Positions 36,045 to 51,149 of a stretch of 64,000 bases of DNA are shown here, in pieces (the stretch's first letter is position 1; every line of letters starts with the position of its first letter). The DNA is from Sinohyriopsis cumingii (taxonomy: Eukaryota; Mollusca; Bivalvia; Unionida; Unionidae). Position numbers and translations under genes: made by a program. The notes under the pieces were generated by a model. It ran no database searches. It worked only from the letters and a program-made list of their open reading frames with translations, and was not told where the DNA came from. The stretch lies in the NCBI GenBank assembly GCA_028554795.2, contig JAPYKE020000556.1, positions 92,205 to 156,204 of the forward strand. Reading direction: 5' to 3'.

Positions 36045-37846
36045 GCTACTTGCCGCTTGTTTCACTGTCCAGTTTCGACACACACTTCGCCCGAGACAAT
36101 TATCCTACCAACAGTGTCATCTGAAACACTTACAGTGCCAATGACCTGTTCAGTTCCAGTGACGCAGATTCCATTCGACTATAGTTCAATAATCTTGCGC
36201 CAGCAACACAAGCAAGCCAAGATAGCGTCAGCCCCTGTGAGAGACTCATCGCCAGTCATAATGATTCAAATGTACTCTTTTTATGGCAAAGCCATTAAAT
36301 ATTACATATACTGCTACAACTGCTTCGGTGCCAAGAACATTTGGGGTTTAGCCTTCTAATATAGTTAATATTACTCTTCATCCTATAGACAGTTTTTCAT
36401 AGAGTGCCAATTATTCTATACATCACCGCCATTTCGACCTAAACAAATCTAAGTACCAACAATATAAATCGTCTGATTAGCCAACAATTTCTAAAAATAT
36501 TCCCTCCACCATCCCCACCAACTAAGAATTGCTTATCTTCACATATGCATCAACTAGGCCCTACTAGCCAAAACCGCAAAGCAGGTCTCAGACATTTTGG
36601 TTGTGATGTGGTGGCATCTCGAACAATGGAAGGCGTGCACTGTTTGATTCAAGTGCACATATTTCCTACAAACGTTCGTTTTCTAGATCGTGAAGGCTTA
36701 AATTTACTTCAACATCCTGTTTCTCAGATTTCGCAGTTGGCAGTGAGCATCATAGTGTCACATATTATGTCGAAATAAATTTACGAATAGGATGCATTCG
36801 TTGGTCTCATGTCTGGTATGTCGTACCAGTTTGATATCATATATCGATCCTCAGTATCGAATTTTCCATTACGTACAAAAGCCTAAATGTTTGAGATAAT
36901 ATTCAAGAATTGGCTTGTACCGTACTAACACCGCTTTTGCGACCATATGTATTATAGTCATACTCACTGTTATCTACTCTAGTGGGTTCTAATTACAATG
37001 AGATGACAAAAAACTGAGGAATGGAAAAGAGAGTTCAATAATAGGACAGAAATTAATATTAAATAACCATATTATTTCATGACTGCTTTCATTGTCATTG
37101 AGAATGCATACAAAGTTAGTGTTATATGTCTGAAAATGTTATTTTTTAAAAAATATTTTGTACTTTGCGTTCTACAGTGGTTTGTTGTTCACCATCTCAA
37201 CTTTCTGAACGTAGAGTGTTCTTGGCATAGTGTAGCTTGTATAACCGTCGTTTGAGGTTTACAATGATTTTTCGGAATGGCTTAACTTGTGTTTAGATAT
37301 ATCAGTAACTACTAGTAAATTAGTTGCACAGAGTGCGCAGGACATTATGACCATTCTGTTCCAAGTAAATAAATCCATTATCAGGCATTAGAATAAGAAA
37401 AAAACAAAACTAGGCAAAGTTCACAACTTGCTTGCTTGTGAGTGAACAGCACATTATCAACATACTAACAAATCACTACCACTCAATATCATATTTGCTT
37501 ATGTTTCGCATATTATGAGTGACAACGACCATGATCTACAATGTAATATTCTTTGCCATCGATATTGTAGTCATCATAGTTATTTTTGTAGCTTGTTTCA
37601 CCGTATAAATGTGAGTTTCTGACATGATAGTTACTTTACCTATCTGAAGCAGGTACTGGAACATCCCTTTTAATTGAACACTTTCATGTGTAATATCTTG
37701 AACGAAGGCTGGGTTTTTCTCAAATGAAATCTGCATTTTCTACAATTGCAAGCTTATCGGTAGGAATAGTTATCTTTACAATGATGTTTTCTTTATTTTT
37801 TTTTATTTTTTTTTTGTTCAAACCAAATTTTTGAAGTGGTATTTGT
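36045..37846. other. P spacer, non-coding (P4)
   Basis: Same content; the second T run is 10 long (near 37806-37815), as in P3. Confidence 0.7.
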
Positions 37847-39228
37847 GAAGAATTCTGTATGTTCTTATACGTCTGGGATAAATTTCATTTGTTTCGTGCG
37901 GTCATTCCTGCAAAGAAAGGTATACATTCTCATTATAAAATAGTCTTTTACACAAGTTATTCTAAGGCGTATGACTTAATTCTGCAAAAAATTTCGTGTA
38001 TCAATTTCAGGGACATTTCTGTTTGGGCCAATGGTCCACTTGAAATTGCTCTGTCTCTCTGATCTGTCTGTCTCCCTTGAAGATGACAATACAACTCTTG
38101 CTTTTATTGACTTTTAAGATCCGTGCAGAAAAGTGGGATAACAAGCATTGATTGCAAAACTGGAAGGTATTGTAAGTTCACAGGGTGATATCATCAAGAA
38201 GAAATTGATCTTACGGTTAACATATCATACCCGGTAGGGAAGCTTAGAAAGTGCACCGTCTTGACGGACACCTTACCTGATTGGTACAGGCTCAAATTTA
38301 GTGCCATTAATAGTCACAGTTCTATAGATATCATACAATATCAAACCTCTTCATTATGTCCAAAAATACAGCATACACTTGATTCTAATTTCAGTTAGTC
38401 AAGATCGCTTTGTTTTACGCTAGATTATGCCGTTTATGGAACTCCCTTTTGTAAGCCCCGTTGCTGAGTATTATGAAATTTAACATTTTTGTTTTGTACT
38501 TTGCAACAAGTCTAATATACACACACATTTCAAATAGTTTGTTCAATACGGGAGGTAAAATTACAGCTCTGTATTTGTAAGGGTTATGTTTACACTTTTG
38601 TCCTTCTTGATAGATTGCTACAATTTTGCTGACTTTCCACTCAGATTGTACATATTAGTTCCGCGCCGAAAATATTTGTAATAATTTCTGTCAGTTTTAA
38701 ACCCGTATCTTTTATGCTCGCACTCTATACCATATATCACTGGTGCTTCATCCCGCTTAAGTTGTATTATGGATGCTGCTATTTTTTAATGTAAAATTTG
38801 AAGTCTACACGGAGGCTTTCCGATCGGTTCTTTATTCGTTGAAGGGCTAAGGAATAGAATGTTTCTTTGGGGTGCATAGGTTTTGAAATATTTGGCCAAT
38901 ACTGTTAGCTACCTCTTGTGCGTTGGATGCTGTTTCTCTATCAAATTTCAGTTCGAAAGATCTTTTAGAGATTTTGTTGTTTACAATAACATTTTCAAAA
39001 GTGTCTAATATCTAACTGCTCCTTCATCTATATTATAAAACACGCTTTCGTCGTACTCATTAATGGCTTGCTCTTTATTTTTTTACATTCTCTCTTGGCA
39101 TCCTTGCATTGTTTGTAGTTGTAATCCATCTCCTTCTGAACTATATATCACTGTCATCTGTTTCATGAGCATCCTTTGAACAATTAGGCTTTGCTTGCAA
39201 AGAGATTGTCTTTCTAGAGATATTAGTT
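37847..39228 (-). pseudogene. Element B reverse transcriptase, decayed (P4)
   Basis: Copy of the same remnant, agreeing with P3 at the variable base near 38125. Confidence 0.68.
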
Positions 39229-39433
39229 TCAAGATGGCCGTTATCGCTTAACCGGCATGAAGCAGCCGTTCCGCTTTTTGTGCCGTTTTCATGATATATG
39301 TGCTTGTTGCCTGTCTTCGTCTGCTTTATTGTGTTCATCATGTATTGACTGTTCAGTTCCTATGTGTTTCTTCATGTCCTTGTTTTGGAAACGAGAACCA
39401 TTAGACTTGTTCTCAGCTGTCTTGCTCCACTGT

Positions 39434-42400
39434 TACAACTTCCTTTGTTTTCGAATACGTGATACTCGCCAGTCAACCCGTTTATGATATGATGGACCCT
39501 CATTAATAGCTTTAAATGACCACTCCTTGGCTCTCCACACTACATTGTGGTCTAGACTAAACGAACTGGGACTATATTCATCATTACCTAAATGTAAACA
39601 AAAACGTTATTTCAAAGGAGGCCGGCGTAGAACAGGAAGAAGAATTCCAATTATCTCCTTTATGCCATTTCCGGCTCAACAATTTAAAAATTCGACCGTT
39701 AATTTAGATAACCTAATTAAAATCCCTATCGTCAACCTTTGTGTCAACTATCCAAGAGATTTAAATCTTCAATGCCCAATCAGCAGGACCACCGGAAAAG
39801 CACACATAAATAGTTAATTTTATCAACCACCAGAATATCGGCGTCTTTTTCCTGACAGAAACATGGTTATAAATATCAGTTGCGCGGATCTAACACCCAC
39901 TGGTTACTCCATCAAGTCGTTCCCACGTAAATCTCGCGGAGGTGGAATTGCTGTCATTACAAAGAACTCCATGATCAAACGTCTTAACCACACCACAACA
40001 TTCATTTGCGAACACACATTGTTTGAATTAGTCCAAACCACACTCACATTGGAGCAAAGGTCAGTCCAATTTTGCTATCTATACCGCCCTCCTCCTTGTA
40101 GAAAAGACAAGCTGACTGAATCCCTCTTTTTGGAGCAGTTTCCGAATCTCCTGGAGAATGGAAATTCGATAGGAGGCAACCTGATTATTCTTGGGAATTT
40201 CAGCTTTCACTTTGACTGTACCGGAAACCCAAACACATCAAAAGTCATAGATTCCATTATTGTTTTCAACCTCTAACAGCCAGTTAACTATTTATGTGCG
40301 CTTTTCCCATAAACATGGCCACATTTAAGACTGGATTCTTCATAGACCTGATGATAACATTCTACGGTCCTCCCTGGTATCTCATGAACTTGCATCAGAT
40401 CACCTCTGCATTACTTGCCATCTTGACGTATCAGTCCCTAACCCTCCACCTTTATCTGCTACTAAGAGAAACCTCCGTATGATAAATAGAACCAAACTAA
40501 TGCATGACATCCAAGCAAACCTATCAACTTGCTTACCTCCTACAGCAGAACAATTCGATAACTGCCTGCGTTCATTGCTCAACAAACATGCCCCAGCTAC
40601 CAAGTGCAGAGTATCAATTCAAAATTATTATCCATGGTATAACAGTGTTCGGGACCAGCATCGCACTGCTAAAAGAGACCGCCGTAAAGCTGAGAGGCTT
40701 TGGCTTTCCACCAGACTCACTATTCTTAATAAAATCTATGAAGCCGCTAAGAAGAATGTCACAAATATAGTCCATGCAGCGAAATCAACCCACTACACTA
40801 CTAAGATCTTGGAAAGTTTCAGCTGCAAAGAGCTCTTCGAAATTATTAACAAGCTAATGTCAAAGGACAAAGGTACACAACTTCCAACTAGCTTCTCTCC
40901 AGTCGACCTTCCGGACATGTTTGCAAATTTCTTCCGTGACAAAGTACAAACCATTGGAGATAATATTGACACCACAATATTAATTGACTCGTCGTCACCA
41001 TACAGTTGGGATACAGAGTTTGAGCGGCAACCATTAGCAGCATTTGAACCTGTCGCTATGGATTTCGTACGTACAATCCTGATGAAGAGTTCACCAAAGT
41101 CATGTGAACTTGATCCAATTCCAACATCACTGCTGTTTGAGTGCTTAGATTCAGTATTGGCTTCACTAACTGATGTTATTAATACCTCTCTCTCATCCGG
41201 GGAATTCCCATCATTTTTCAAGACTGCCATTGTAAAGCCTCTGCTGAAGAAACCAACACTCGCCAATAACGATTTAAAGAACTACCGCCCAGTTTCTAAT
41301 CTCCCATTCATATCAAAAATCTTAGAAAAGGTTGTTCTATCCCAGCATGTATCTCATCTGAATTCAAACAGTCTTTTTCAGCAATGTACAATCTGCATAT
41401 CGCCCTTGCCACAGTGCTGAAACTAATCTTCTTAAAGTAGTTAATGACATTCTCTCTGCTTTGGATAGCGGAAAGATTACAGTCCTCACCCTCCTTGATT
41501 TGTCTGCAGCATTTGACACAATAGACCATGATATATTACTTCACCGTCTCCAGCATGTATTTGGCATTCATGATACAGCCTTACTGTGGTTCAAGACCTA
41601 TTTGGTCAACAGGACACAAATTGTGTCTGCATGGAAAACACTCCAGCCCAGTTGTGGTGTTCCACTTGGACCTGTTCTCTTCATTCTTTACACTCAGCCG
41701 TTCTCAAGTGTCATAGATCATCATCCAGTGCCTCACCAATTGTATGCTGATGACACCCAAATATACAAATCTAGCCACCCAACTGAAGTTGATGCTACCA
41801 TCCAAGGTGTCGAGAGGTGCATTTCTGATGTCAGATCATGGATGACATGTCGCAGATGAATGATGATAAAACTGAGGCCACTGTGATCACAATACAAAGA
41901 CTTTCTCATTTACATCCTGTACCTCAGACAATAAATATCAGCAATACCAACATTAAATATAATACAATCAGTACGAAACCTAGGAGTTACTCTGGACAGT
42001 ACTCTCACATTACACCAACATGTCATGAACATATGGAAGGCTGCATATCTTGAGCTGGGACATATCAGTTCCATTCGCAAATATCTTTCAGTTGATGCCA
42101 CCAAAACAATGTTGTGTTCATTAGTACTTTCAAGACTGGACTATTGTAGTTCAATTTTGTCTAGTTCATCTCAATATTTACTCCAGAAACTTCAGAAAGT
42201 TCAAAACACAGCTGCTCGGATCATACTTAGAGTACCACGATCAGAGCACACCTGCCCGCTGCTCTGTACCCTACACTGGCTATGCAATCGATCCAGAATC
42301 AAGCACAAAATTTGTTCTCTGTGCTACGTTTCACTGACGGACTCCAGTCCAACATAGCTATCCGACCTCACCCACGTGTACACACCAGCAAGATACTTAC

Positions 42401-42591
42401 AATCCTCTTCTGACAATCGTATACTCATTATTCCCACTATGAAAACAAAGTCATATGGACAGGGTTCTTTTGCATACCAGCGCCCAGCAACGTGGAATGA
42501 ATTGCCCACTGAACTTAGACACAAAGACACAGTGATCCCATTCAAGAGATCTCTTAAAACTCACTTATTTCGACTGCAAGAACAAACTTAA
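39434..42591 (+). pseudogene. Element A polyprotein, decayed (P4)
   Basis: It carries the shared defects only. The Cys codon near 40096 groups it with P3. The RT segment from LLDLSAAFD through YADD is open here, at 41461-41859. Confidence 0.87.
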
Positions 42592-42760
42592 AGACATAAT
42601 GTTTCCTACCTTAAATATTTTCAGCCTTTTTTTAATGTTTACTAATTTCATGGTGTTTGTTTTTGTAATCATATCATTATATATCTTTTTATGTTATAGG
42701 TGTTGTCTAATGTTGTAAAGCGTTTAGAGCTTCTAAAGATTAGGCGCTATACAAAGTCCA

Positions 42761-42761
<1 letters not shown>

Positions 42762-42806
<45 letters not shown>
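42762..42806 (+). repeat. (ATT)15 microsatellite tail, P4
   Basis: Fifteen ATT units, the same as P3. Confidence 0.97.
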
Positions 42807-42812
42807 TATAGT

Positions 42813-43493
42813 GACCTCTTTCAAAAGAGTGTATTATTTAACCTTTCAGTCTCAAGATGGTAAGACTTCTTGTGTCAGCGGTGTGTCATATCAAGGAGAG
42901 TATGGATATGTAGATTATAGATGTATAGAGTGAATTGAAAAACTGGGAGAGATAGGCTTTTATGTTGATCTGAACCCAAACTTGTATCCTGAATTGTAAA
43001 GATTTCGCACACTGAAACAAACGTTTGCCAACAAGACTATAGTCAAAAGATAATTTAAGAGGCCCCATTGTATAACTCAGTCCTTTGTTCAAATCTGTCT
43101 TCTTCAGGGCAGCTATGTTCTATGTGTCAATAAGGTCTGTACCATGAGCACCAAGAATTGGGAAGTTTTATTGGATCTCTTGAGTATTACATCGCCAAGG
43201 GAAAGATTATATTCAAACAGGGACTCTAGAAGAATGTCAATACATTCTTGGAAGCAATGAAGGTTGTCATCTGCAGGGAGATAAGCACTAAAATGCGAAA
43301 AGCGGACTTAAAAAATGTCAATCTAAGTTACCACAGCCTAGCTGTTTGAGATAATATGCAAGAATTTTCTTGTACTGTACTGACACTCCTTTTGCGCCCT
43401 TATGTATTAAAAATCATACTCACTATTATCTACTTTAGTCTCACACAAACAATTCAAATAGACAGTTTTAGTGTTGCATTTTGCCAGGAGTGC
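42813..43493 (-). pseudogene. Element B endonuclease, decayed (P4)
   Basis: Same remnant, identical to P3 at the variable site near 43473. Confidence 0.6.
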
Positions 43494-43639
43494 ACAAGGA
43501 ATGTACTCATCGAATAAAACTGACTGCGTGTTTCAGGAAAGGCACAAAACTCCCTGTGCTGTACGGAGAAAGCAATTGTCATGCATTTATTGATGGGTGT
43601 GGGGACTATGAAGAACCACATAATTTTCAAGATCGACCA

Positions 43640-45931
43640 ACTACTTCCCGCTTGTTTCACTGTTCAAGTTTGAGACACACTTCGCCCGAGACCATTATCC
43701 TACCAACACCAAGTGTTCAGACAACCGTGCCATCTGAAACACGTACAGTGCCAATGATCAGTTCAGTTCCAGTGACGCAGATTCCATTCGACAATAGTTC
43801 CACTAATCTTACTTCAGAAACGCCAGCAAGCCAAGATAGGGGCATCCCCGATCAGAGACTCGTCGCCAGTCATAATGATTAAAATAGTACTATTTGTATG
43901 GCAACCCCATTAAATATTATATATACTGATCCGACTGCGTCGGTGTTGACCATTTAGGGTTTAGCCTTCTCATTTAGGTACTGTTACTCATAATCCTATA
44001 GACAGTTTTTCATAGAGTGCAAATTATCCTACACGTCACCGCCATTTCTTCCTGAACAAAACTAAGTACCAAAAACATAAATCGTATGCTGAGCCAAGAA
44101 TGTATCCATATATTACCTTCCACCACTCCCACCAACTCAGAATTGCTTATCTTCACATATCCATCAACTAGGTCCTACTAGCCACAACCGCAAAGCAGCT
44201 CTCAGACATTTTGTTTGGGATGCGGCGGCCTTCGTTCATCTCGCACAATGGAAGGCGTGCACTGTTTGATTCAAGTGCACATATATTTCCTACAAAAGTT
44301 AGGTTTCTAGATCGTGTAGGCTTACCATCATTTCAACAACCTATTTCATAGATTTTAGGAGTTTGGCAGTGTGAGCACCATAGTGTCTCAGGTCATGTCG
44401 AACTAAATTTACAACTAGGATGCATTCGCTGGTCTCATTCATTCTGAATGTCGTCAAAGTTTAATATCATATATCGATCCTCAGTATCCAATTTTCGACT
44501 ACGTACAAAGCCTAGATGTTTGAGATAATATTGAAGAATTTTATTGTACCGTACTGACACGATTGTGACCATATGTGTTAAAGTCATACGCACTATTATC
44601 TACTTTAGTCTGACACAACGCAATTAATTAAATTGACAGTTTTAGTGTATCATTTTATCTAGAGTGCACAAAGAATGATCTCACTGAATAATACCGACTT
44701 TGCTTTCTCTTATGGAAACGCACATCACTCCCGAGCTGTACGGAGAATACAAGTGTCATTGATGGGTGTGGAGAAAATAAAGCAGTGAGAAAATTCTAGC
44801 TCTGGCATTCGAGCCAGTGTAAGTCCACAAGACCGATCTTTCAGCCGATGTAGGGGCACGTTTAAGACGTGAGAACGGAGCGCAATGGTGGTATTGTGTT
44901 GAAAGAAAAGAATATTTATAAACTGAGGTCACGAATGGACGATACTTCGTGTCGAATACAAGTATTACAATGAGTTATGGATTAAAATTCGTTGTGTCAC
45001 ATACGGATCAGCTCTACGCGTAAAACAGGACATTAGTGAGTTCCAGTTTCACTGAGATGACAAATAAACTGAGCAATGGAAAAGAAAAATCAATAATTAG
45101 GACAGAAATTACTTTTTAATAACCTTATTATTTCATGACTGCTTTCATTGTCATTGAGACTGCATGCATTATTAGTGTCTTATATTTTTAAATGTTATAT
45201 TATTTGTATACTTTGCTTTTTTCAGCTTATTTTTGGCTTCGTTCTTATAGTGGTTTGTTGTCCCCCCCGCTCCCCATCTCAACGTTTATTTCCTACAAAA
45301 GTTAGACTTCTAGATCGTGTAGGCTCATATTCACTTCAACATTCTATTTCTTAGATTTTCGGAGTTGGCAGTGAGCATCATGTTGTCCCAGGTCATGTCG
45401 AACTAAATTTACGAATAGGGTGCATTCGTTGGTCTCATTCATTATGTCTGTCGTACCAGTTTTATATAATATGTCGATCCCCAGTATCTAATTTTCGACT
45501 ACGTACAAAGACGTCTTAGATCTCGATGGGCAGATACACTCGTTATAAATCTAATACACAGACCGACCGAGTTAGTGTGTGGTGTTCACACCATTGCTGT
45601 TCTCTCAAATACCATTTCATCAATGAGAAAATTTCCCAATTTAACAACTATCTTACTTGTACCTTCACATAGCTAGCTAAAAATTCTCAAATTATTCCCG
45701 CTCGTATAACCGTAGCAGTTTCAAACAGAATTTACATTCCAATAATCAATCTCAACTCCATCACTAAGGCATAAACTTGTCAAAAACGTATTGTCGTCTT
45801 CTGATGCACTTCATCCTCACGCCATATTTACCACTGCGGTTTATAATCATTCTGATTCCCATGTCATAGATCCGCAATGAAATTAGCCACAAGAAAGATT
45901 GGTTTTGGTTTAGTTTAAGTGTTATTTATAT
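43640..45931. other. Q spacer, non-coding (Q3)
   Basis: Near-identical copy of the Q1 spacer. Confidence 0.68.
44780..45039. other. Q-private block (Q3)
   Basis: Copy of the block at 18178-18437. Confidence 0.5.
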
Positions 45932-46937
45932 TTACAATGCTAAAGATATCAAATGTGGAGTTTGCCAGAAATTCTCAATAGAGCAAGCTTTATGAAAGTA
46001 AGGTTCTTTTGCTCTTCACTATCAAACACCTTCATTGTGTCAAAAAATGCGGCATAGACTTTTGATTCCAGGTTAGTGAAGTTAGCATTGCGTAAGATAA
46101 ACTATGCCGTTTATGCAAGCCAGACTGTTTTGAAGCTCCGCTGCTGTGTATTTGAAACATTTAACATTTTTGTTTTGCGCTTTGTAATGAATCTAATATA
46201 CACACATTTTTTAAATACTTTGTACAAAACGGCTGATAAAATTACAGCCTATAGTAGATAGAGACATTTTTACACTTCTTGTCCGCCTTTGTAGACTGTT
46301 ACAATTATGCTTACCTTCAAGACAGATGGAAGATAAGTATTTAGTATCACACCGAATAGATTTGTAATAATTTCTATCAGTTGTTAGCTCGCGTATATGT
46401 TATGCTCGCACTGTATAGCATATATCCCCATTGTTTCACCGAGCTTAAGTTGTATTATGAATGCTTCTATTTAGTGACATGTAATATTTTCAGTCAAAAC
46501 AGACACTTTAAAATGGGTTCCTTTGTTCGTTGCAAGGGTAGGAAATGGAGTATTTTCTGGGGTGCATAGATTATTGATATATCTGACATTATGTTAGCTG
46601 CCTATTGTGCATTGGATGTTGTTTCAAATTTCAATCCCAAACAGCTTTTTAAGTTTTTGTTGTTTAATATAACAGAAGTTTCTAATATCTAACAGCATAT
46701 TCAACTATGTTATTAAACACTCTATCTTCGTACGTATTGATAGCTTGCCCTTGATGTTATTTTACATTCTCCCTTGCCAATCTTCCATTGATTGTAGGTT
46801 ACATACCTTAGTCACCTGTGTCTCCCATCTTCAATCCATCTCCTTCTAAACTATATAGCCCTTTCATGTGCTTCATGAATGTCCTTTGACCAATAAGGTT
46901 TTAGTTGAATACGGATTGTCTTTCAAGAAGTTTTTGT
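45932..46937 (-). pseudogene. Element B reverse transcriptase, decayed (Q3)
   Basis: Near-identical copy. It has 'aaggttcttttg' near 46000, just beside motif A, as in Q4. Confidence 0.68.
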
Positions 46938-47657
46938 TAGAGTGGCTTTTTTTCAAAAGAGTTTATTATTTAACTCTTCTATTTGTTTTGGCATCAACTG
47001 GATTGAATATAATCATTTATGTAATCTTTCGTCAATCTCTAGTTGGTAAGCCTTCTTGTGTCAGCTGTGTGCCATTCGAAGGAGAGTATGGACATGTATC
47101 TCTTCCAGTCGCTAGGTATTTCAATTCTCTCTATATATTAGAAAGAACTGAAATACCTTGTGACGGGAAGAGATAGGCTTTTATTGTGATCTAGCCCCAA
47201 ATTTGTATCCTGATTTGTTAAGACCTGGCACACTGAAACAAATGTTTGCCAACAAGAATATCGTCAAAAGATAGTTTAAAGTGTCCAATATGTGTAACTC
47301 TGTCCTTTGTTCAAATTTGTCTTCTTCAGAGCCACTAAGTTATTTGTGTCAATAAAGTTTGTACCATGAGCACCAAGAATGGAAAATTTCATCGTATCTC
47401 ATGCGTATTACATCGCCAAGTGAAGCATTATACTCAAACAGGGACTCCAGAATGTCAATACATTCTTGGAAGAAATGAATGTTGTGATCTGCAGGAAGAT
47501 AAGCACCAAAATACGAAATGCGGAGTTTTGCCTAAAAGAGTTATTCTCAGGTCAGTTAGCACGATTCGGTCGTTACCACAACCTAGTTATTTGAGATAAT
47601 AGGAATGACTTTTCTTGTATCGTACTCCCAGCGCTTTTTTGACCTCCTGTATTTATA
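46938..47657 (-). pseudogene. Element B endonuclease, decayed (Q3, long copy)
   Basis: Near-identical copy with the same break at the foldback. Confidence 0.58.
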
Positions 47658-47782
47658 GGTTACTGTATTTGTATGGGAAAATATCAACGAGATTTTCGGA
47701 TGGAGATACTGCACGACCTTGGGAGCGCTGTATATCCATCCGACAAAACGAGTTCATATTTTTCCATACAAATGCAGTAGCC
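47658..47782. repeat. 125 bp foldback, Q3
   Basis: Same foldback as at 21056-21180. Confidence 0.75.
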
Positions 47783-48851
47783 TTTTTATTATATGCTCAT
47801 TTTCTTATTCTACTAAAGACATTATTATGTAAACAAAAATACACTACACGAAACAAAGTAACTGAATATATGCTGTATACCATACTAAATACACAAGCGC
47901 AGATTCATCATTATACAACAACACTATTATTAGTGCGCACTTGACTCCGCCAGGATAAATTTGAACTTTGTCGTGTGCCAGACAGAACTTTCGAAAGAAA
48001 ATGAAATTTTGGTCTACTTAAAATTGAAATTTGGAGTCATGTCGTGAATGAATGTGCAGTAGAGCAACTTTTCTATTTGATCTGGAATGAATAGATTTTG
48101 GTATTTTTGTCGTTTCTGTGAAATTTCGTGATTATGGACTGGATTTATGTACCAATTCTACATGAAGTTCATTGGATTTCATTGGAGATAGAGCAGCGTC
48201 TTGACATCGGCAAGTGTGTTTCTGTTTTGCCATTGAATGTTTGAAATCATAATGTGGGACAAATATGAAGTCATTCAATTTCAATTATCAAATAGACGAT
48301 ATGAAATCTAAAGTTTATTTCATTTTGAGTACAGTCAAGAGGATGTAATTGCACTTGGAATATAGTCGAAATTACTGTACGATTTCGAAATGCGTTATCA
48401 AGCTTGAGATCCCACGACATGGCTCATGTAATTCGGATTTACAGAACTAAGAAAGTACATTTTGAGGAAATTCAGAATGTAAAACTGTAAGTATAGTTTT
48501 GTAATTCTTATTAGCAGCTAAAGAAAACAGTTTATGCCTTGTAACTTGCATGTTATTTGTAGGTACCCACCTATTTTATGACATCTAGCGTCTATCGCGA
48601 AAATCCGAAACATTGTATCATAAAAGCTAACACGGAATGTAGCAAAGCAGATGGTATGTGGCAGTCCACGAAACAGCTATCTTTTAGTTCATTCAGAAAC
48701 AAATTTAATCAACCAAACGTAAAGCGTATGCTTACACGACTGTATATGATTTGTTTACAAAGTAGTTCCTAACACACTATTGGGCACACGTATCCTGGAC
48801 ATGAGTGCAATATGGAGGTATGCAATATCGTAGAATATTGAAAGATTCTGA
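47658..48851. mobile_element. Q-private 1.2 kb insert (Q3)
   Basis: Near-identical copy of the insert at 21056-22249. Confidence 0.5.
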
Positions 48852-49160
48852 CAATGTATATCTCATGCGCATTACATCGCCAAGGAAATCATTATATACA
48901 AACGGGGACTCCAGAATCTCAATACCTTCATGGAAGAAATGAAGGTTGTCATCCCAAGGAAGATAAGAACTAAAATGCGAAAACCGGTTTAAGATTTGTT
49001 TAATTCTTTGTTTAGTTAGCACGATTCCGTTCTTACCAAAGCCAAGTTGTTTGAGATAATATGCATGAATTGTTTTGTACCGTACTGACACCGCTTTTGC
49101 GACCTTATGTATTAAAAAGTCATACTCACTATTATCTACTTTAGTCTCACACAAACCCAT
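48777..49160 (-). pseudogene. Element B endonuclease N-terminal fragment (Q3)
   Basis: Identical translation to the Q1 fragment, same truncation. Confidence 0.6.
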
Positions 49161-49345
49161 CCAATTAACAGTTTTAGTGTAGCATTTTGCCAGCAGTGCA
49201 CAAGCAATGTGCTCACCGAATAAAACTGTTTGCGTGTTTTAGAAAACGCACAAAACTACCCGTGCTGTACGGAGAAAGCAATAGTCATGCATTTATTGAT
49301 GGGTGTCGGGACTTTTAAGAACCACATAATTTTCAAGATCGACCA

Positions 49346-51149
49346 GCTACTTGCCGCTTGTTTCACTGTCCAGTTTCGACACACACTTCGCCCGAGACAA
49401 TTATCCTACCAACAGTGTCATCTGAAACACTTACAGTGCCAATGACCTGTTCAGTTCCAGTGACGCAGATTCCATTCGACTATAGTTCAATAATCTTGCG
49501 CCAGCAACACAAGCAAGCCAAGATAGCGTCAGCCCCTGTGAGAGACTCATCGCCAGTCATAATGATTCAAATGTACTCTTTTTATGGCAAAGCCATTAAA
49601 TATTACATATACTGCTACAACTGCTTCGGTGCCAAGAACATTTGGGGTTTAGCCTTCTAATATAGTTAATATTACTCTTCATCCTATAGACAGTTTTTCA
49701 TAGAGTGCCAATTATTCTATACATCACCGCCATTTCGACCTAAACAAATCTAAGTACCAACAATATAAATCGTCTGATTAGCCAACAATTTCTAAAAATA
49801 TTCCCTCCACCATCCCCACCAACTAAGAATTGCTTATCTTCACATATGCATCAACTAGGCCCTACTAGCCAAAACCGCAAAGCAGGTCTCAGACATTTTG
49901 GTTGTGATGTGGTGGCATCTCGAACAATGGAAGGCGTGCACTGTTTGATTCAAGTGCACATATTTCCTACAAACGTTCGTTTTCTAGATCGTGAAGGCTT
50001 AAATTTACTTCAACATCCTGTTTCTCAGATTTCGCAGTTGGCAGTGAGCATCATAGTGTCACATATTATGTCGAAATAAATTTACGAATAGGATGCATTC
50101 GTTGGTCTCATGTCTGGTATGTCGTACCAGTTTGATATCATATATCGATCCTCAGTATCGAATTTTCCATTACGTACAAAAGCCTAAATGTTTGAGATAA
50201 TATTCAAGAATTGGCTTGTACCGTACTAACACCGCTTTTGCGACCATATGTATTATAGTCATACTCACTGTTATCTACTCTAGTGGGTTCTAATTACAAT
50301 GAGATGACAAAAAACTGAGGAATGGAAAAGAGAGTTCAATAATAGGACAGAAATTAATATTAAATAACCATATTATTTCATGACTGCTTTCATTGTCATT
50401 GAGAATGCATACAAAGTTAGTGTTATATGTCTGAAAATGTTATTTTTTAAAAAATATTTTGTACTTTGCGTTCTACAGTGGTTTGTTGTTCACCATCTCA
50501 ACTTTCTGAACGTAGAGTGTTCTTGGCATAGTGTAGCTTGTATAACCGTCGTTTGAGGTTTACAATGATTTTTCGGAATGGCTTAACTTGTGTTTAGATA
50601 TATCAGTAACTACTAGTAAATTAGTTGCACAGAGTGCGCAGGACATTATGACCATTCTGTTCCAAGTAAATAAATCCATTATCAGGCATTAGAATAAGAA
50701 AAAAACAAAACTAGGCAAAGTTCACAACTTGCTTGCTTGTGAGTGAACAGCACATTATCAACATACTAACAAATCACTACCACTCAATATCATATTTGCT
50801 TATGTTTCGCATATTATGAGTGACAACGACCATGATCTACAATGTAATATTCTTTGCCATCGATATTGTAGTCATCATAGTTATTTTTGTAGCTTGTTTC
50901 ACCGTATAAATGTGAGTTTCTGACATGATAGTTACTTTACCTATCTGAAGCAGGTACTGGAACATCCCTTTTAATTGAACACTTTCATGTGTAATATCTT
51001 GAACGAAGGCTGGGTTTTTCTCAAATGAAATCTGCATTTTCTACAATTGCAAGCTTATCGGTAGGAATAGTTATCTTTACAATGATGTTTTCTTTATTTT
51101 TTTTTATTTTTTTTTTTTGTTCAAACCAAATTTTTGAAGTGGTATTTGT
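49346..51149. other. P spacer, non-coding (P5)
   Basis: Same content; the second T run is 12 long (near 51107-51118). The extra length opens a 73-codon plus-strand frame at 51025, which is a chance effect. Confidence 0.7.

Larger units (their letters stand above)
39229..42806 (+). mobile_element. Element A, P4 copy
   Basis: Same element and site, with an (ATT)15 tail at 42762-42806. Nearly identical to the P3 copy but without its private stop. Confidence 0.9.
36017..43611. repeat. Monomer P4 (7,595 bp)
   Basis: This is the closest copy to P3: same microsatellite length, same T-run length, and same Cys codon in element A near 40096. It lacks the P3-specific stop. Confidence 0.93.
43612..49317. 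repeat. Monomer Q3 (5,706 bp)
   Basis: This Q has 'aaggttcttttg' near 46000, shared with Q4 and different from Q1 and Q2. Otherwise it is nearly identical to Q2. Confidence 0.93.
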